This document shows, one piece after another, positions 1 through 8,274 of a stretch of 64,000 nt of DNA. This DNA is from Bin55 sp965205545 (GTDB taxonomy: Bacteria > Pseudomonadota > Gammaproteobacteria > Pseudomonadales > Azotimanducaceae), in NCBI GenBank assembly GCA_965205545.1, contig OZ242170.1, positions 2,604,001-2,668,000 of the forward strand. The letters are read 5' to 3'. The translations under genes and the position numbers were made by a program. The notes under the pieces were generated by a model. The model saw only the letters and a program-made list of their open reading frames with translations. It searched no databases and was not told the DNA's origin. The first letter of the stretch is position 1. Each line of letters opens with the position of its first letter.

Positions 1-3000
1 ACAACTCTTGGGTTTACGGGCATGTGAAAGTCCAATTGCCAGCTACCGGATTCTGGCAACGAGCATTTGAATGTAGTGATTACCTCCTTGCGACGAGAAA
101 TTCCAATTGCAGCCGTTCGTCGGTATTTGCCGTGAGCCCCTTCCAACCTAACCCTGGACCAAGTGGGTGGCAGGGGATCGTTTTCAATGTAGATCGGCAA
201 ACCGACATCTGTATCCCTAGCTTTTTGTCGTCTACTGAAGTCAAACTGGCTTTCTTCGTTGTGTGTAGAGTAGGCGTCTATTGTGAAATTCCGGTCTAGG
301 TCGTCTACAACTATGGCCTTGTCAACTTCCCAAGCTTCATTGACAATTTCGATCTCATTCCCAGCAATCCCCAATTGTTGTGATTCGTCGCTATTGGGGA
401 GAAGCACGATTACCCTTCCTTGGTTCAAGGAGACAAAAGTATTGATTCGCGCAGCTGTAGGGCGGTATGAGCTTGTCTTGCGGATGCGCAAAGTAGTGTT
501 AGCAGGAACGATGTATGTTTTTGGAGGGTTTGCATTTGGGAATAAGTGAAAACCGGATTCACCTCGAGCTAGGTGAATGGAAATCACGCCCGATATGTTC
601 TGATCGTTCCTAACCAGTAGGGTTGTCTCGTAGCTATCCAGTCCCTCTAGATCAACAACTCTATCGACAGCGACGGCATTGATCAGAAATCCCGGTAGTC
701 CAGGTTTTTCGATCCAATCAATCAAATAGGAGAGTTCGGGTATCTCAAGTTCGCGCGATATTTGCGCGATATCGCTTAATGAAAAACTACTGCCTGAGAA
801 ACGCGTGCGCAATGTGCTCAAGAAGTTGCTGATTGTGTCGGGACCTACGGCGTCAAGTAGCGATGAAGCTACAGTCTTGCACTTCATTGTTACGATTCTG
901 CGAGAACGCTCCGAATCATTGCGAAAGTCAAGTTTCGTTAGGGCCTCTTGTAGTTCGTGCCAACCGGCATTGCTACCTTCAAATAGCAGGTTCATCAGAT
1001 CCACATTGTCGTCGATCAATCGATAGCGTGAAGGGGAAAATAGTCGATCTTCAACGAATCCTCGAACCTTACTCTTTGCGTGGTAGACGGCCGAGAAGTG
1101 AGGACGTGAATATGCGAGAGTAAATTGTCGGCCCGGCATTACGCCATGTGCCAGTTCATTCACAATGCAGTCGATTGCGCTAGCGCCAGGCCCGGTTGCC
1201 TGGGACCAGTGGTCGAGCAAATTTCGAGCACCTTCTCGAATGACATCGCCTCCGTATTGATCCCGTGTAAAGAAGGTATTCAATAGGCGAACTGCCCATT
1301 GGTGTCGTCGACTATCTCCTATGTCGAAGTTGTATCGCTCTAAAACCTGGTTGAGTTTGATGCCGGGGAGCGACCACTCTCGTAACATCAGCAATCCCGG
1401 TGCAGCAATGACGCTACCCATCTCCCAGCCTCCACCATAGGTACGAAGACTTGATGGAACCTCCACAAGCGATAGCACTGACAAAGGATAGGAAAAACCG
1501 TTGTTCTCCAGCTCTTTGAACATTTCCTCCAACGTGTCCCGAATTGCGGGAGCATGCTCTGCCAAGTAGACAAGCCTTTGGGCGTGCCTACGGTGCAGAA
1601 GTACTTCGGCATTGACTCCACTTAGGTCCCAGCCAAGTTCAACGAATTCCGACGCAATCAACGTAACACTGGCCACTGGGACTTGCGGTGAGACTTTGAA
1701 CCGATTTTGGTGTCTTCCGGACTGAATCAATTCCTTGTGCACACTCGCAATCGTCCAGTTGCTTGGCACAGAAACGGTTAGATCGACATCAAAAAAATCG
1801 AGTGCCTTGTCTTCCAATATTTCTTCGTGAACCGACACTCCAAGTGTCGGGAGCCATTTGATTGCGGGCAAAAGTGCCACATAGCGCGTGTCGTAAAGCG
1901 ATGCATCCGTCCCTAGCCCTCTCGTAAAGTAAGAGGTTGAGTTCCAATCGTGTTGAAGATCGATGGATTCGTCGAGATATGCGAAACGAATATCTGGCAA
2001 ACCATGGGCATGTAGTCGAATAAGTAGAGTCTCCTCGGTCCGTAGTTTTTTGCTTAGCTGAATTGCTAGTAACCCATCTTTGAATTCGTATGGTTCATTA
2101 CGACCATTTACTGTGAGCAGGTCGATGCTCATGCCCGGATTAAACGACAACAGAACTCGCTCGCTATCTCCCAATTCATGCACTTGGACATGCATGGTCA
2201 GATTCATGCTCAGCCGCTCACCGGGTTCAATGGCTACCTGACCTCCAACGGCGAGTAGGTCACCCGTTGATTGAGCGTACTGCTCCTCATGAATGTCCCT
2301 CCACTTCTCTTGTTGTTGGTTTTCGAGAATCTCCAGGGCTGGCGGCCAAACCACGTTAAACGTTCCCAATGCGACGACGATCGAACAGACCATTACCGTT
2401 AGGGGTTTCGGCTGTGTTTGAAAGCGCTTAAGAGCAACTCCCGATACAAAAATCAAAGCAAGTCCAAGAGATATCCCACCAATACGTTGGAGTACGATTT
2501 CAGCGTCTATAGAGTTTGGCAGTATGTCAGATGGGAGAGATAACGAGTGCATTCCGACCATTCCTAAATAGGGCCCAAAACTCATTGGTAGTTGCTGACA
2601 AAACCAGTATCCCGTCGCCGACAATGCTGAAATAAGTACTACAACGATCACTCTTGAGCGGAAATACACGAAAAGGAAAGTGCTAATCGCCGCCCAAACA
2701 ATTAGTGCGGGAACGACATCAAGAATTGCCAGTCTGATTAGGTATAAGACATTGATACCTCCTCCCCACGCACCCAATTCAGCTATATCCAAGAAAATCC
2801 CAACAACACAAAGCAATCCAAAACATACCAAAAACTGAAGAAATACCGCTGTAGTAACACCAAATGCACGACCGAGTAACAATTGAAAGTTTGTGATAGG
2901 TTGGGAATCAATGACTTCTGCGATGTAGTCTCTAGTCAATCTACCGTTCATGTATGCCATTAAAATAGAAATAGAAATTATTGAAAAGAGAAGAAAAACT

Positions 3001-3269
3001 TGAAGCACAAGGGAAGGTATGGTGTACTCAGCATTCACCAATCCACTAGAAGGAGAAATTGTGTAATTAACCGAAAACTTTGTTGATATATTGAAGTAAC
3101 ACGAGAATAAAATTACTATTAGAGCAACAAAAGTTAGCCAATATCCAAGAGATCTAACGAGGTTTTTTAGTTCGACAATTGCTATAATCTTAATGAATGA
3201 GAATAAATTTAGAGATAGGGATCCAAGGAAAGTCAAAGATTTGAAATTCTTCCTCAAATGAACCACCAT
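1..3269 (-). CDS. ABC-2-type permease fused to an M1-peptidase-like ectodomain (partial, runs off left edge)
   Basis: Reading the minus strand from the ATG at 3269 gives one frame with no stop for about 1,089 codons to the window edge, so the C-terminus is missing. The first ~310 residues hold about seven hydrophobic segments and begin with a VELKNLVRS-type cytoplasmic stretch, as in ABC-2 permeases. A large soluble beta-rich part follows, then a segment resembling the M1 aminopeptidase core: YGGGWEMGS where GxMEN would be (~residue 615) and RRHQW at ~654-658 where HExxHQW would be, followed 23 residues later by REGA in place of NEG. The HE half of the zinc motif is absent, so I infer a non-catalytic peptidase fold. 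Fusions of ABC permease with an M1 domain are known as a family. No ATPase gene lies upstream; a partner could lie left of the window. Codons for residues ~1-180 are very AT-rich. Confidence 0.75.
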   Translation of the reverse strand, partial: MVVHLRKNFKSLTFLGSLSLNLFSFIKIIAIVELKNLVRSLGYWLTFVALIVILFSCYFNISTKFSVNYTISPSSGLVNAEYTIPSLVLQVFLLFSIISISILMAYMNGRLTRDYIAEVIDSQPITNFQLLLGRAFGVTTAVFLQFLVCFGLLCVVGIFLDIAELGAWGGGINVLYLIRLAILDVVPALIVWAAISTFLFVYFRSRVIVVVLISALSATGYWFCQQLPMSFGPYLGMVGMHSLSLPSDILPNSIDAEIVLQRIGGISLGLALIFVSGVALKRFQTQPKPLTVMVCSIVVALGTFNVVWPPALEILENQQQEKWRDIHEEQYAQSTGDLLAVGGQVAIEPGERLSMNLTMHVQVHELGDSERVLLSFNPGMSIDLLTVNGRNEPYEFKDGLLAIQLSKKLRTEETLLIRLHAHGLPDIRFAYLDESIDLQHDWNSTSYFTRGLGTDASLYDTRYVALLPAIKWLPTLGVSVHEEILEDKALDFFDVDLTVSVPSNWTIASVHKELIQSGRHQNRFKVSPQVPVASVTLIASEFVELGWDLSGVNAEVLLHRRHAQRLVYLAEHAPAIRDTLEEMFKELENNGFSYPLSVLSLVEVPSSLRTYGGGWEMGSVIAAPGLLMLREWSLPGIKLNQVLERYNFDIGDSRRHQWAVRLLNTFFTRDQYGGDVIREGARNLLDHWSQATGPGASAIDCIVNELAHGVMPGRQFTLAYSRPHFSAVYHAKSKVRGFVEDRLFSPSRYRLIDDNVDLMNLLFEGSNAGWHELQEALTKLDFRNDSERSRRIVTMKCKTVASSLLDAVGPDTISNFLSTLRTRFSGSSFSLSDIAQISRELEIPELSYLIDWIEKPGLPGFLINAVAVDRVVDLEGLDSYETTLLVRNDQNISGVISIHLARGESGFHLFPNANPPKTYIVPANTTLRIRKTSSYRPTAARINTFVSLNQGRVIVLLPNSDESQQLGIAGNEIEIVNEAWEVDKAIVVDDLDRNFTIDAYSTHNEESQFDFSRRQKARDTDVGLPIYIENDPLPPTWSRVRLEGAHGKYRRTAAIGISRRKEVITTFKCSLPESGSWQLDFHMPVNPRV

Positions 3270-3688
3270 TTTGCTCTTTTGAATTTACTCAATTCTGGTT
3301 TCTAGATTATCGTGCATACCGTATCTACGGTTGCGACAGTTGCACGAAAAATTCTCGAGTCCGATAGAGAGAAATCATGCCGATTGTTTGAATTCTACTA
3401 CTACCGCTGAGTTCGGCTGTGGGTGTTTGGGATTGGGTAGTAGACTAGACGTTTCTACGGTCTAATCTCAGGCATGAGTCTGTGGATGTTTCGTTGACGC
3501 GGGGCTCACTAATGCCAAGACTACGATTCTTCCAAATGCAAATTACGCCATGTATGGGTGTCGGACCAGATCAGGAATATGGAGTCCTGCGTTGGTCTAG
3601 ATATTGCTTACGCAAGGTGCTTGTGAGGGCATAATTGCTTTCTTGCTGTTAATCCCGATTTGGTGCTGTTGCAGTTCTTGGAGGCCCA
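3270..3688. other. Divergent intergenic region, 419 bases
   Basis: This stretch separates the minus-strand permease from the plus-strand dehydrogenase, so it should hold promoters for both. I see no convincing coding frame and no clear sigma-70 pair. A 14-base palindrome, ACCGTA-TC-TACGGT, lies at 3318-3331, about 50 bases upstream of the permease start. GGAGG at 3679-3683 is the ribosome binding site of the gene at 3689. Confidence 0.5.
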
Positions 3689-4513
3689 ATGCCAGAAGTT
3701 CTAATCCTTCACCCCGGTGAGATGGGTGCATCCCTTGGATATGCATTGAAGACCAAGGTTAACCGGGCACATTGGGTGAGTGCTGATCGTTCGGAGTCAA
3801 CCCATTCGCGGGCCGGCAAATCAAGCATGATTCCCCATGGAAAGCTTGACGAAGCTCTGGATCAAGTTGGGATCGTAATCTCGGTGTGCCCGCCGGAGCA
3901 TGCAGTTGCAGTGGGCAATTCGGTATTTGAATCAGGATTTTCTGGGCTCTTTTGCGATGCGAATGCCATTGCACCATCGACGGCGCGACACCATCTTGAG
4001 AATTTTGGAGACAGATATGTCGACGGAGGAATTGTTGGACCTCCTGCATACAGGCATGGTACGACGCGCTTGTACCTGTCGGGAGCCCAAGCGACTGAGG
4101 TGGGCAGACTGTTTTCAGGAACTGCAGTGGATGCGCGTGTTGTGGATGGCGACGAACTGTCGGCCTCCGCGGTGAAGATGTGCTATGCGGCCTACACTAA
4201 GGGAACGTCTGCAATGCTGCTGGCCATCCGGAGTCTGGCTAGTGCTCATGGAGTTGCCAGTGCTATCCACACTGAATGGGACCTATCGCAATCTACACTG
4301 TGGGAACGCTCAGAAAGAACTGGACCCGGCACTACTCGCAAGGCTTGGAGATTTGCGCCGGAGATGAGGGAAATCGCAAAGTCTTTCAGTGATGCAGGAC
4401 TACCCTCAGGATTTCATGAAGCCGCCGCGGAAATCTACTCTCGCATGGCTTCGTTGAAGGACTCGGATCCCGTAGCGACTCGGCTGCTGGCCGAAATGCT
4501 GCGTGACGTATAA
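3689..4513 (+). CDS. NAD(P)-dependent oxidoreductase, DUF1932 / 6-phosphogluconate-dehydrogenase-like
   Basis: This 274-residue protein belongs to the beta-hydroxyacid dehydrogenase superfamily. Residues 3-17 (LILHPGEMGASLG) form the first Rossmann strand and a modified glycine-rich loop. VDGGIVGPP at 111-119 is the usual substrate-side loop. Lys163 in the SAVKM segment occupies the catalytic lysine position of the family. The C-terminal ~100 residues form the helical DUF1932-type dimerisation domain. The exact substrate cannot be read from sequence; a 3-hydroxy acid is the family expectation. A GGAGG ribosome binding site sits six bases before the ATG. The gene stands alone and converges with the SDR at 4603. 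Confidence 0.75.
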   Translation: MPEVLILHPGEMGASLGYALKTKVNRAHWVSADRSESTHSRAGKSSMIPHGKLDEALDQVGIVISVCPPEHAVAVGNSVFESGFSGLFCDANAIAPSTARHHLENFGDRYVDGGIVGPPAYRHGTTRLYLSGAQATEVGRLFSGTAVDARVVDGDELSASAVKMCYAAYTKGTSAMLLAIRSLASAHGVASAIHTEWDLSQSTLWERSERTGPGTTRKAWRFAPEMREIAKSFSDAGLPSGFHEAAAEIYSRMASLKDSDPVATRLLAEMLRDV

Positions 4514-4602
4514 CGGATACTTGCTATCGGTCAGCGTGTACTGTCTCTAAGTCGACTAGCTCTCAATTGGATGGTGCGGATGTTGCGTATAGTTAACTCG
4601 CG

Positions 4603-5319
4603 TCAGGGCAACAAGGCTCCACCCTCGACATCGATGGTTGACCCCGTCATGTAGTCATTCTGAATCGCAAAGACTATTGCTGAGGCAACTTCGTCGGCGG
4701 TGCCTGCTCGAGGGATTAGGGTTCTTTCCGTCGCGCGACTAAGAAATGCTTCGCGGGCTTCCCCTACATGTGGAAACATCGGAGTATCAATCATTCCTGG
4801 ACAAACCACGTTTATTCGGCGAGGAGCAATTTCAACGGCAAGTGCACGCGCAAATCCCTCTACGGCATTTCCAACTGTGGAGATGGCTAGGGAACCCGGA
4901 TTGCACTTGCGCGCAGGAAACCCACTCACGAGAACAATTGCACCTTCCTCCGACATGTAGTCCGCACCCAGCCGAACTGAATTGGTATAGCCCCAGAGCT
5001 TGCGAAAAGAGAGTTGAAAGGCATCCAAATCCATCTGCAGAAATGGACCGGATGCACGTGCACCGCCAGTCGCGCAATTGACGAGGATGTTGAATGGAGC
5101 TTCATCCTCGAATAAGGCTGAGAGGCCATCTCTATCCAATACATCGACTTGGCGGTAGCTCACCTTGGATCCGGTCGCTGCTTCTGCTTTGTCAATGTTT
5201 TCTTTGCTGCGACTGCCAGCTACGACGATTGCACCGGCGTTTACAAGTTGCCGAGAGGCTGCTAGCCCAATGCCAGATGTTCCGCCAAGAACAATGGCCT
5301 TTTTGCCGTCAATGTTCAC
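4603..5319 (-). CDS. Atypical SDR-family protein lacking the catalytic Tyr and Lys
   Basis: The product has 238 residues with a GTG start. It has the classical short-chain dehydrogenase fold: nucleotide loop GGTSGIG at residues 12-18, a VNCATGG segment where NNAG is usual, LVSG for the active-site serine strand, and an ALAVEIAPRRINVVCPG stretch near the C-terminus. The YxxxK catalytic pair is not there: aligning on AVEGFARALAVE puts isoleucine at the Tyr position and glycine at the Lys position (SLAISTVGNAVEG). Cofactor binding is plausible but normal alcohol/ketone catalysis is doubtful. It lies 91 bases upstream (in plus coordinates) of a fatty acid desaturase on the same strand; co-transcription is possible but unproven. 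Confidence 0.7.
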   Translation of the reverse strand: MNIDGKKAIVLGGTSGIGLAASRQLVNAGAIVVAGSRSKENIDKAEAATGSKVSYRQVDVLDRDGLSALFEDEAPFNILVNCATGGARASGPFLQMDLDAFQLSFRKLWGYTNSVRLGADYMSEEGAIVLVSGFPARKCNPGSLAISTVGNAVEGFARALAVEIAPRRINVVCPGMIDTPMFPHVGEAREAFLSRATERTLIPRAGTADEVASAIVFAIQNDYMTGSTIDVEGGALLP

Positions 5320-5410
5320 TTATTTTGTCCTCAATTGCCTACGTCTGGATTGTGTTCCATTGGATAGGAATACGCCATTTGTAGTTGCCCGATTTCGCAT
5401 CGAAATCAAG

Positions 5411-6448
5411 TTAGGTGGGAATCGCTGGAACGAATTTGTGCTTCGGGTTTGTGCGATATTGGCGCTTCAGCTCGAGCAAGTCCTTCCAGGTTGCGTAGAG
5501 ACCATGTGTTGCCGGAGGCAAGTCATGCTCGATTGCTTTGCGCAATTGCGGCAGGTTGTAGAACGGAACGGCCGGATACATGTGGTGTTCAAGGTGATAC
5601 TGCATATTCCAGTAGTAGAACGCGGGGAGCCAAGAACATGTGAATGTTCGAGTGTTCAGGCGGAAATCCGGCTCGTCCGAGTTCAAGCCGTAGTGTTGGG
5701 GCACTCCGCAAAGGAACCCCAACCAGCCACAGTAGAAAGTCCCGAATGTGATGGTCACTATGAGGAATGGATGTCCGATGATTACGAATACAAGCGCGAG
5801 CAGGCAGTGTCCACCTATGAGTATCCGCGCCCAAATGCGGTGTTTCTTGCGTAGTCGGGGATTGGATTTTGGCAGCACGTGGTTGTACCAATTGCCACGT
5901 ATTTCGCCATTTGCGTGCCGCCAAACAGTAGCAAGGCGCTGCCAAGTTGCCATGGGATTCCATCCCAAGAGTCCTAGCCACACACGCCAATACTTGAAAC
6001 TTATTTTGATTGGCAGTTGAACCTCGCCGTCGATCTGTGAATGACATGTGGCTTGGTGGTGAATCGCGTGACTCTCTCGATACCAAATGTGGTCCGACCA
6101 GCTCAAGAACGAGTAGAACACTTCAAAGAACAAGTTCAAGCTTCTTGACTTGAAGACGGTTCGATGCTGTAGCTCGTGGATGGCGATTAGTCCCATGAAT
6201 GGCCCAATCGTACCGTGTACGAACAATGCAATAAGCATCAAGGGTATGGACCAATACCAATTGCTCAGCGACACGTTTACGATGGCACAGTAGGCAAGCA
6301 ACGCTGTTGTGAAGAACACACCTAGATGCAAGAGAGTCTGCATCCATGCACGGAAGTCATTGCGTTGCATGAGTTCCTGCAGCACCTCTCTATCAATTGG
6401 CGTGCGATACCAGTCAACCTTGATGTCTCTTGCGAATGTTTCTTGCAT
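5411..6448 (-). CDS. Membrane fatty acid desaturase
   Basis: A 345-residue integral-membrane di-iron enzyme with the three histidine boxes of the desaturase/hydroxylase superfamily: HELQH at 91-95, HAIHH at 127-131 and HLEHH at 285-289. Hydrophobic pairs at ~38-58 and ~66-90, and again at ~205-250, give the usual four-helix topology with the boxes on the cytoplasmic face. The family inserts double bonds into acyl chains or hydroxylates related lipids; regiospecificity cannot be predicted here. It could also act on a carotenoid or sterol-like substrate. It lies among lipid-metabolism genes on the same strand (SDR downstream, CinA-like and crotonase upstream). Confidence 0.85.
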   Translation of the reverse strand: MQETFARDIKVDWYRTPIDREVLQELMQRNDFRAWMQTLLHLGVFFTTALLAYCAIVNVSLSNWYWSIPLMLIALFVHGTIGPFMGLIAIHELQHRTVFKSRSLNLFFEVFYSFLSWSDHIWYRESHAIHHQATCHSQIDGEVQLPIKISFKYWRVWLGLLGWNPMATWQRLATVWRHANGEIRGNWYNHVLPKSNPRLRKKHRIWARILIGGHCLLALVFVIIGHPFLIVTITFGTFYCGWLGFLCGVPQHYGLNSDEPDFRLNTRTFTCSWLPAFYYWNMQYHLEHHMYPAVPFYNLPQLRKAIEHDLPPATHGLYATWKDLLELKRQYRTNPKHKFVPAIPT

Positions 6449-6517
6449 ATTGGTAGCTAGTCGGAGCTAGGTCTTGTCATTGGCCGATATCTAGGTTTGG
6501 ATTTTCTACTGAACCCG

Positions 6518-7279
6518 TTAATCGGCCCAATCGTATGTTTCATTTTGGGGTTCTTGCCCACGCTGTCGAATGGCCTGCTTAACCTCCTCCATCATTTTCT
6601 TCAATTGTTCAATATCTGTGCCGCGCATCACTAATGTCGTTCCAAACTGTCCATTCTTTTGAAACGGGTAGCTGCCTAGGCTGGGTTCCTCACCGAAATG
6701 CTCCTGTATTTGACCGAGTTCGCGCGAGATCTCGCTCTCTCCCAAGAAGGCGGTGACCGAGCACGACTCTACGACATTGCCTCCTTTAAACTGGATTGTG
6801 GGAAGCATAGCCTGCAGTACGCTAGGTATTCCTGCCATGCAGTAGACATTTTCGATGGAGAACCCAGGCGGACCGCCAGTCAAGTTGTCGATTAGACTCG
6901 CCCCTTTTGGAATGTAAGCCATGCGAAGCCGATTCTCCATGATGTCAGGCGCGGCCGGTCTTTGACGGATGCGCTTTGCAATGTAATCGTTCATTTCAAG
7001 CGGAACACCAAACGCAGTAGCTACGCACTCCGCGGTTATGTCGTCGTGGGTTGGACCGATTCCGCCTGTTGTCAGTACATAGTCATGATGGGCCCTTGCG
7101 TCGTTTACGGCATTAACGATGACCTCGTGCAAGTCTGGGATCACGTGAGCCTGAGCAATTGAAATTCCACACAGATTCAATTGTTGGGCAATGTATTGGA
7201 GGTTCAGATCTTGTGTTCGACCTGAGAGTATTTCGTTACCAATAATGAGCACGCTGGCCGTTACGCGACGTTCGTTCAT
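6518..7279 (-). CDS. CinA-like molybdopterin-binding-domain protein
   Basis: This 253-residue protein matches the N-terminal MoaB/MogA-like domain of competence/damage-inducible protein CinA. It has ASVLIIGNEILSG at residues 8-20 and the signature TTGGIGPTHDD at 70-80. YCMAGIPSVLQAM follows near 145. The C-terminal nicotinamide-nucleotide amidase domain of long CinA proteins is absent, as in many stand-alone members. The molecular role of the short form is not established; a nucleotide pyrophosphatase activity is described for related proteins. It ends 69 bases from the desaturase start, and the upstream crotonase gene ends 18 bases before its ATG, so the crotonase and this gene are probably co-transcribed. 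Confidence 0.8.
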   Translation of the reverse strand: MNERRVTASVLIIGNEILSGRTQDLNLQYIAQQLNLCGISIAQAHVIPDLHEVIVNAVNDARAHHDYVLTTGGIGPTHDDITAECVATAFGVPLEMNDYIAKRIRQRPAAPDIMENRLRMAYIPKGASLIDNLTGGPPGFSIENVYCMAGIPSVLQAMLPTIQFKGGNVVESCSVTAFLGESEISRELGQIQEHFGEEPSLGSYPFQKNGQFGTTLVMRGTDIEQLKKMMEEVKQAIRQRGQEPQNETYDWAD

Positions 7280-7297
7280 TGTGGGCTGTTGTATTGA

Positions 7298-8116
7298 CTA
7301 CTTTCCAGTGAAATCGGGTCGTCTCTTTTCCGAAAAGGCTTTGCGCCCTTCCTTGTAGTCGTTGGAATTGAAGCAAGCTCTGACCATTTCTGCAACTTCT
7401 TGAATGGCCTTTGAGTCGGGCTGAGACTCGAATGCATTTACTGCCGCTTTTGCGGCTTTGACGGTTAAAGGCGCATTTTCCGCGATTTTGCGAGCATAGC
7501 TCTCCACTTCCGCAGCGATATTGGCTCGTTCCGCTACAAATTGAACTATGCCGCACTCGAACGCCTCTTCTGCAGTTAGAAACCGTGCCGAAAAGAGAAT
7601 GTCTCTTGCGCGGGCTGGTCCAACAATGCGGGAAAGTTTCGCGAGACCTTCGTAGTCGTAACCCAAACCGAGTCGTGCAGCGGGAATGCCGAATGTTGAA
7701 TCCGGCGTGGCAAATCGAACGTCTGCATGCAACGCGGTCGCGAGGCCGCCACCAATGCAATACCCCCTGATCAATGCAATTATCGGTTTCGTCATGCTGG
7801 CCAAAGCTCGTGCGCCTTGTGCTGATACTTGGCCGTAGGATTGGGCTTGTTCCGCGTTGGAGCGTTGCTTATCAAATTCCGTTATGTCTGCACCGGATAT
7901 GAACGACTTTTCTCCTGCGCCCTGCATAACAACGACGCGCACATCCTCGTGGGATTCGAAGCATTCGACAATGTCATAGATGCCTTGCCACATTTCCAAG
8001 GAAAGGGCGTTGTGGCGCTTGGGATTGTTGAATGTCATCCGCCCTATATTGCCGTCAATTTCGGCAATCATTCGGGTGGTTTGCAGATTGAGCTCCATGG
8101 CAAATGGGCGTTTCAT
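7298..8116 (-). CDS. Enoyl-CoA hydratase/isomerase (crotonase) family protein
   Basis: The protein has 272 residues, with an alternative ATG at residue 7. SGADITEF (~70-77) and the oxyanion-hole loop GYCIGGGLATAL (~115) define the crotonase fold. The two glutamates of classical hydratase are not conserved: the PEI motif reads PAA (in GIPAARLGLGY) and the second position reads Asp (ARDILFS). This PAA variant recurs in annotated crotonases, so the protein may be an isomerase, thioesterase or hydrolase rather than a hydratase. It is divergent from the acyl-CoA dehydrogenase at 8275, and the two may share a regulatory region in acyl-CoA breakdown. Confidence 0.8.
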   Translation of the reverse strand: MKRPFAMELNLQTTRMIAEIDGNIGRMTFNNPKRHNALSLEMWQGIYDIVECFESHEDVRVVVMQGAGEKSFISGADITEFDKQRSNAEQAQSYGQVSAQGARALASMTKPIIALIRGYCIGGGLATALHADVRFATPDSTFGIPAARLGLGYDYEGLAKLSRIVGPARARDILFSARFLTAEEAFECGIVQFVAERANIAAEVESYARKIAENAPLTVKAAKAAVNAFESQPDSKAIQEVAEMVRACFNSNDYKEGRKAFSEKRRPDFTGK

Positions 8117-8274
8117 ATGATTTGCTGGTTAACTGCCAAATTGTAGAGAAGTGCAAGACAGAGTAGGTAGAGATTGACACGTAGAGAACTCGTAGTGCAC
8201 TTGCACATGCTGGCAGAATGCTAATTCGCTACCATCGAAGTTCCGCCAGAACGGTTCGCCACTGGACAGACATC

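Noticed and set aside
1388..1621. A 77-codon minus-strand frame inside the permease
   Set aside because: It lies in a different frame inside the long continuous permease reading frame and shows no family motifs.
3318..3331. Palindrome ACCGTATCTACGGT as an operator
   Set aside because: Short and single; nothing supports regulation. Mentioned only in the intergenic entry.
5165..5854. Long plus-strand frame antisense to the SDR and desaturase
   Set aside because: Both minus-strand genes have clear family motifs; the plus frame has none.
8174..8179. TTGACA as a -35 for the acyl-CoA dehydrogenase
   Set aside because: There is no acceptable -10 at 15-18 bases.
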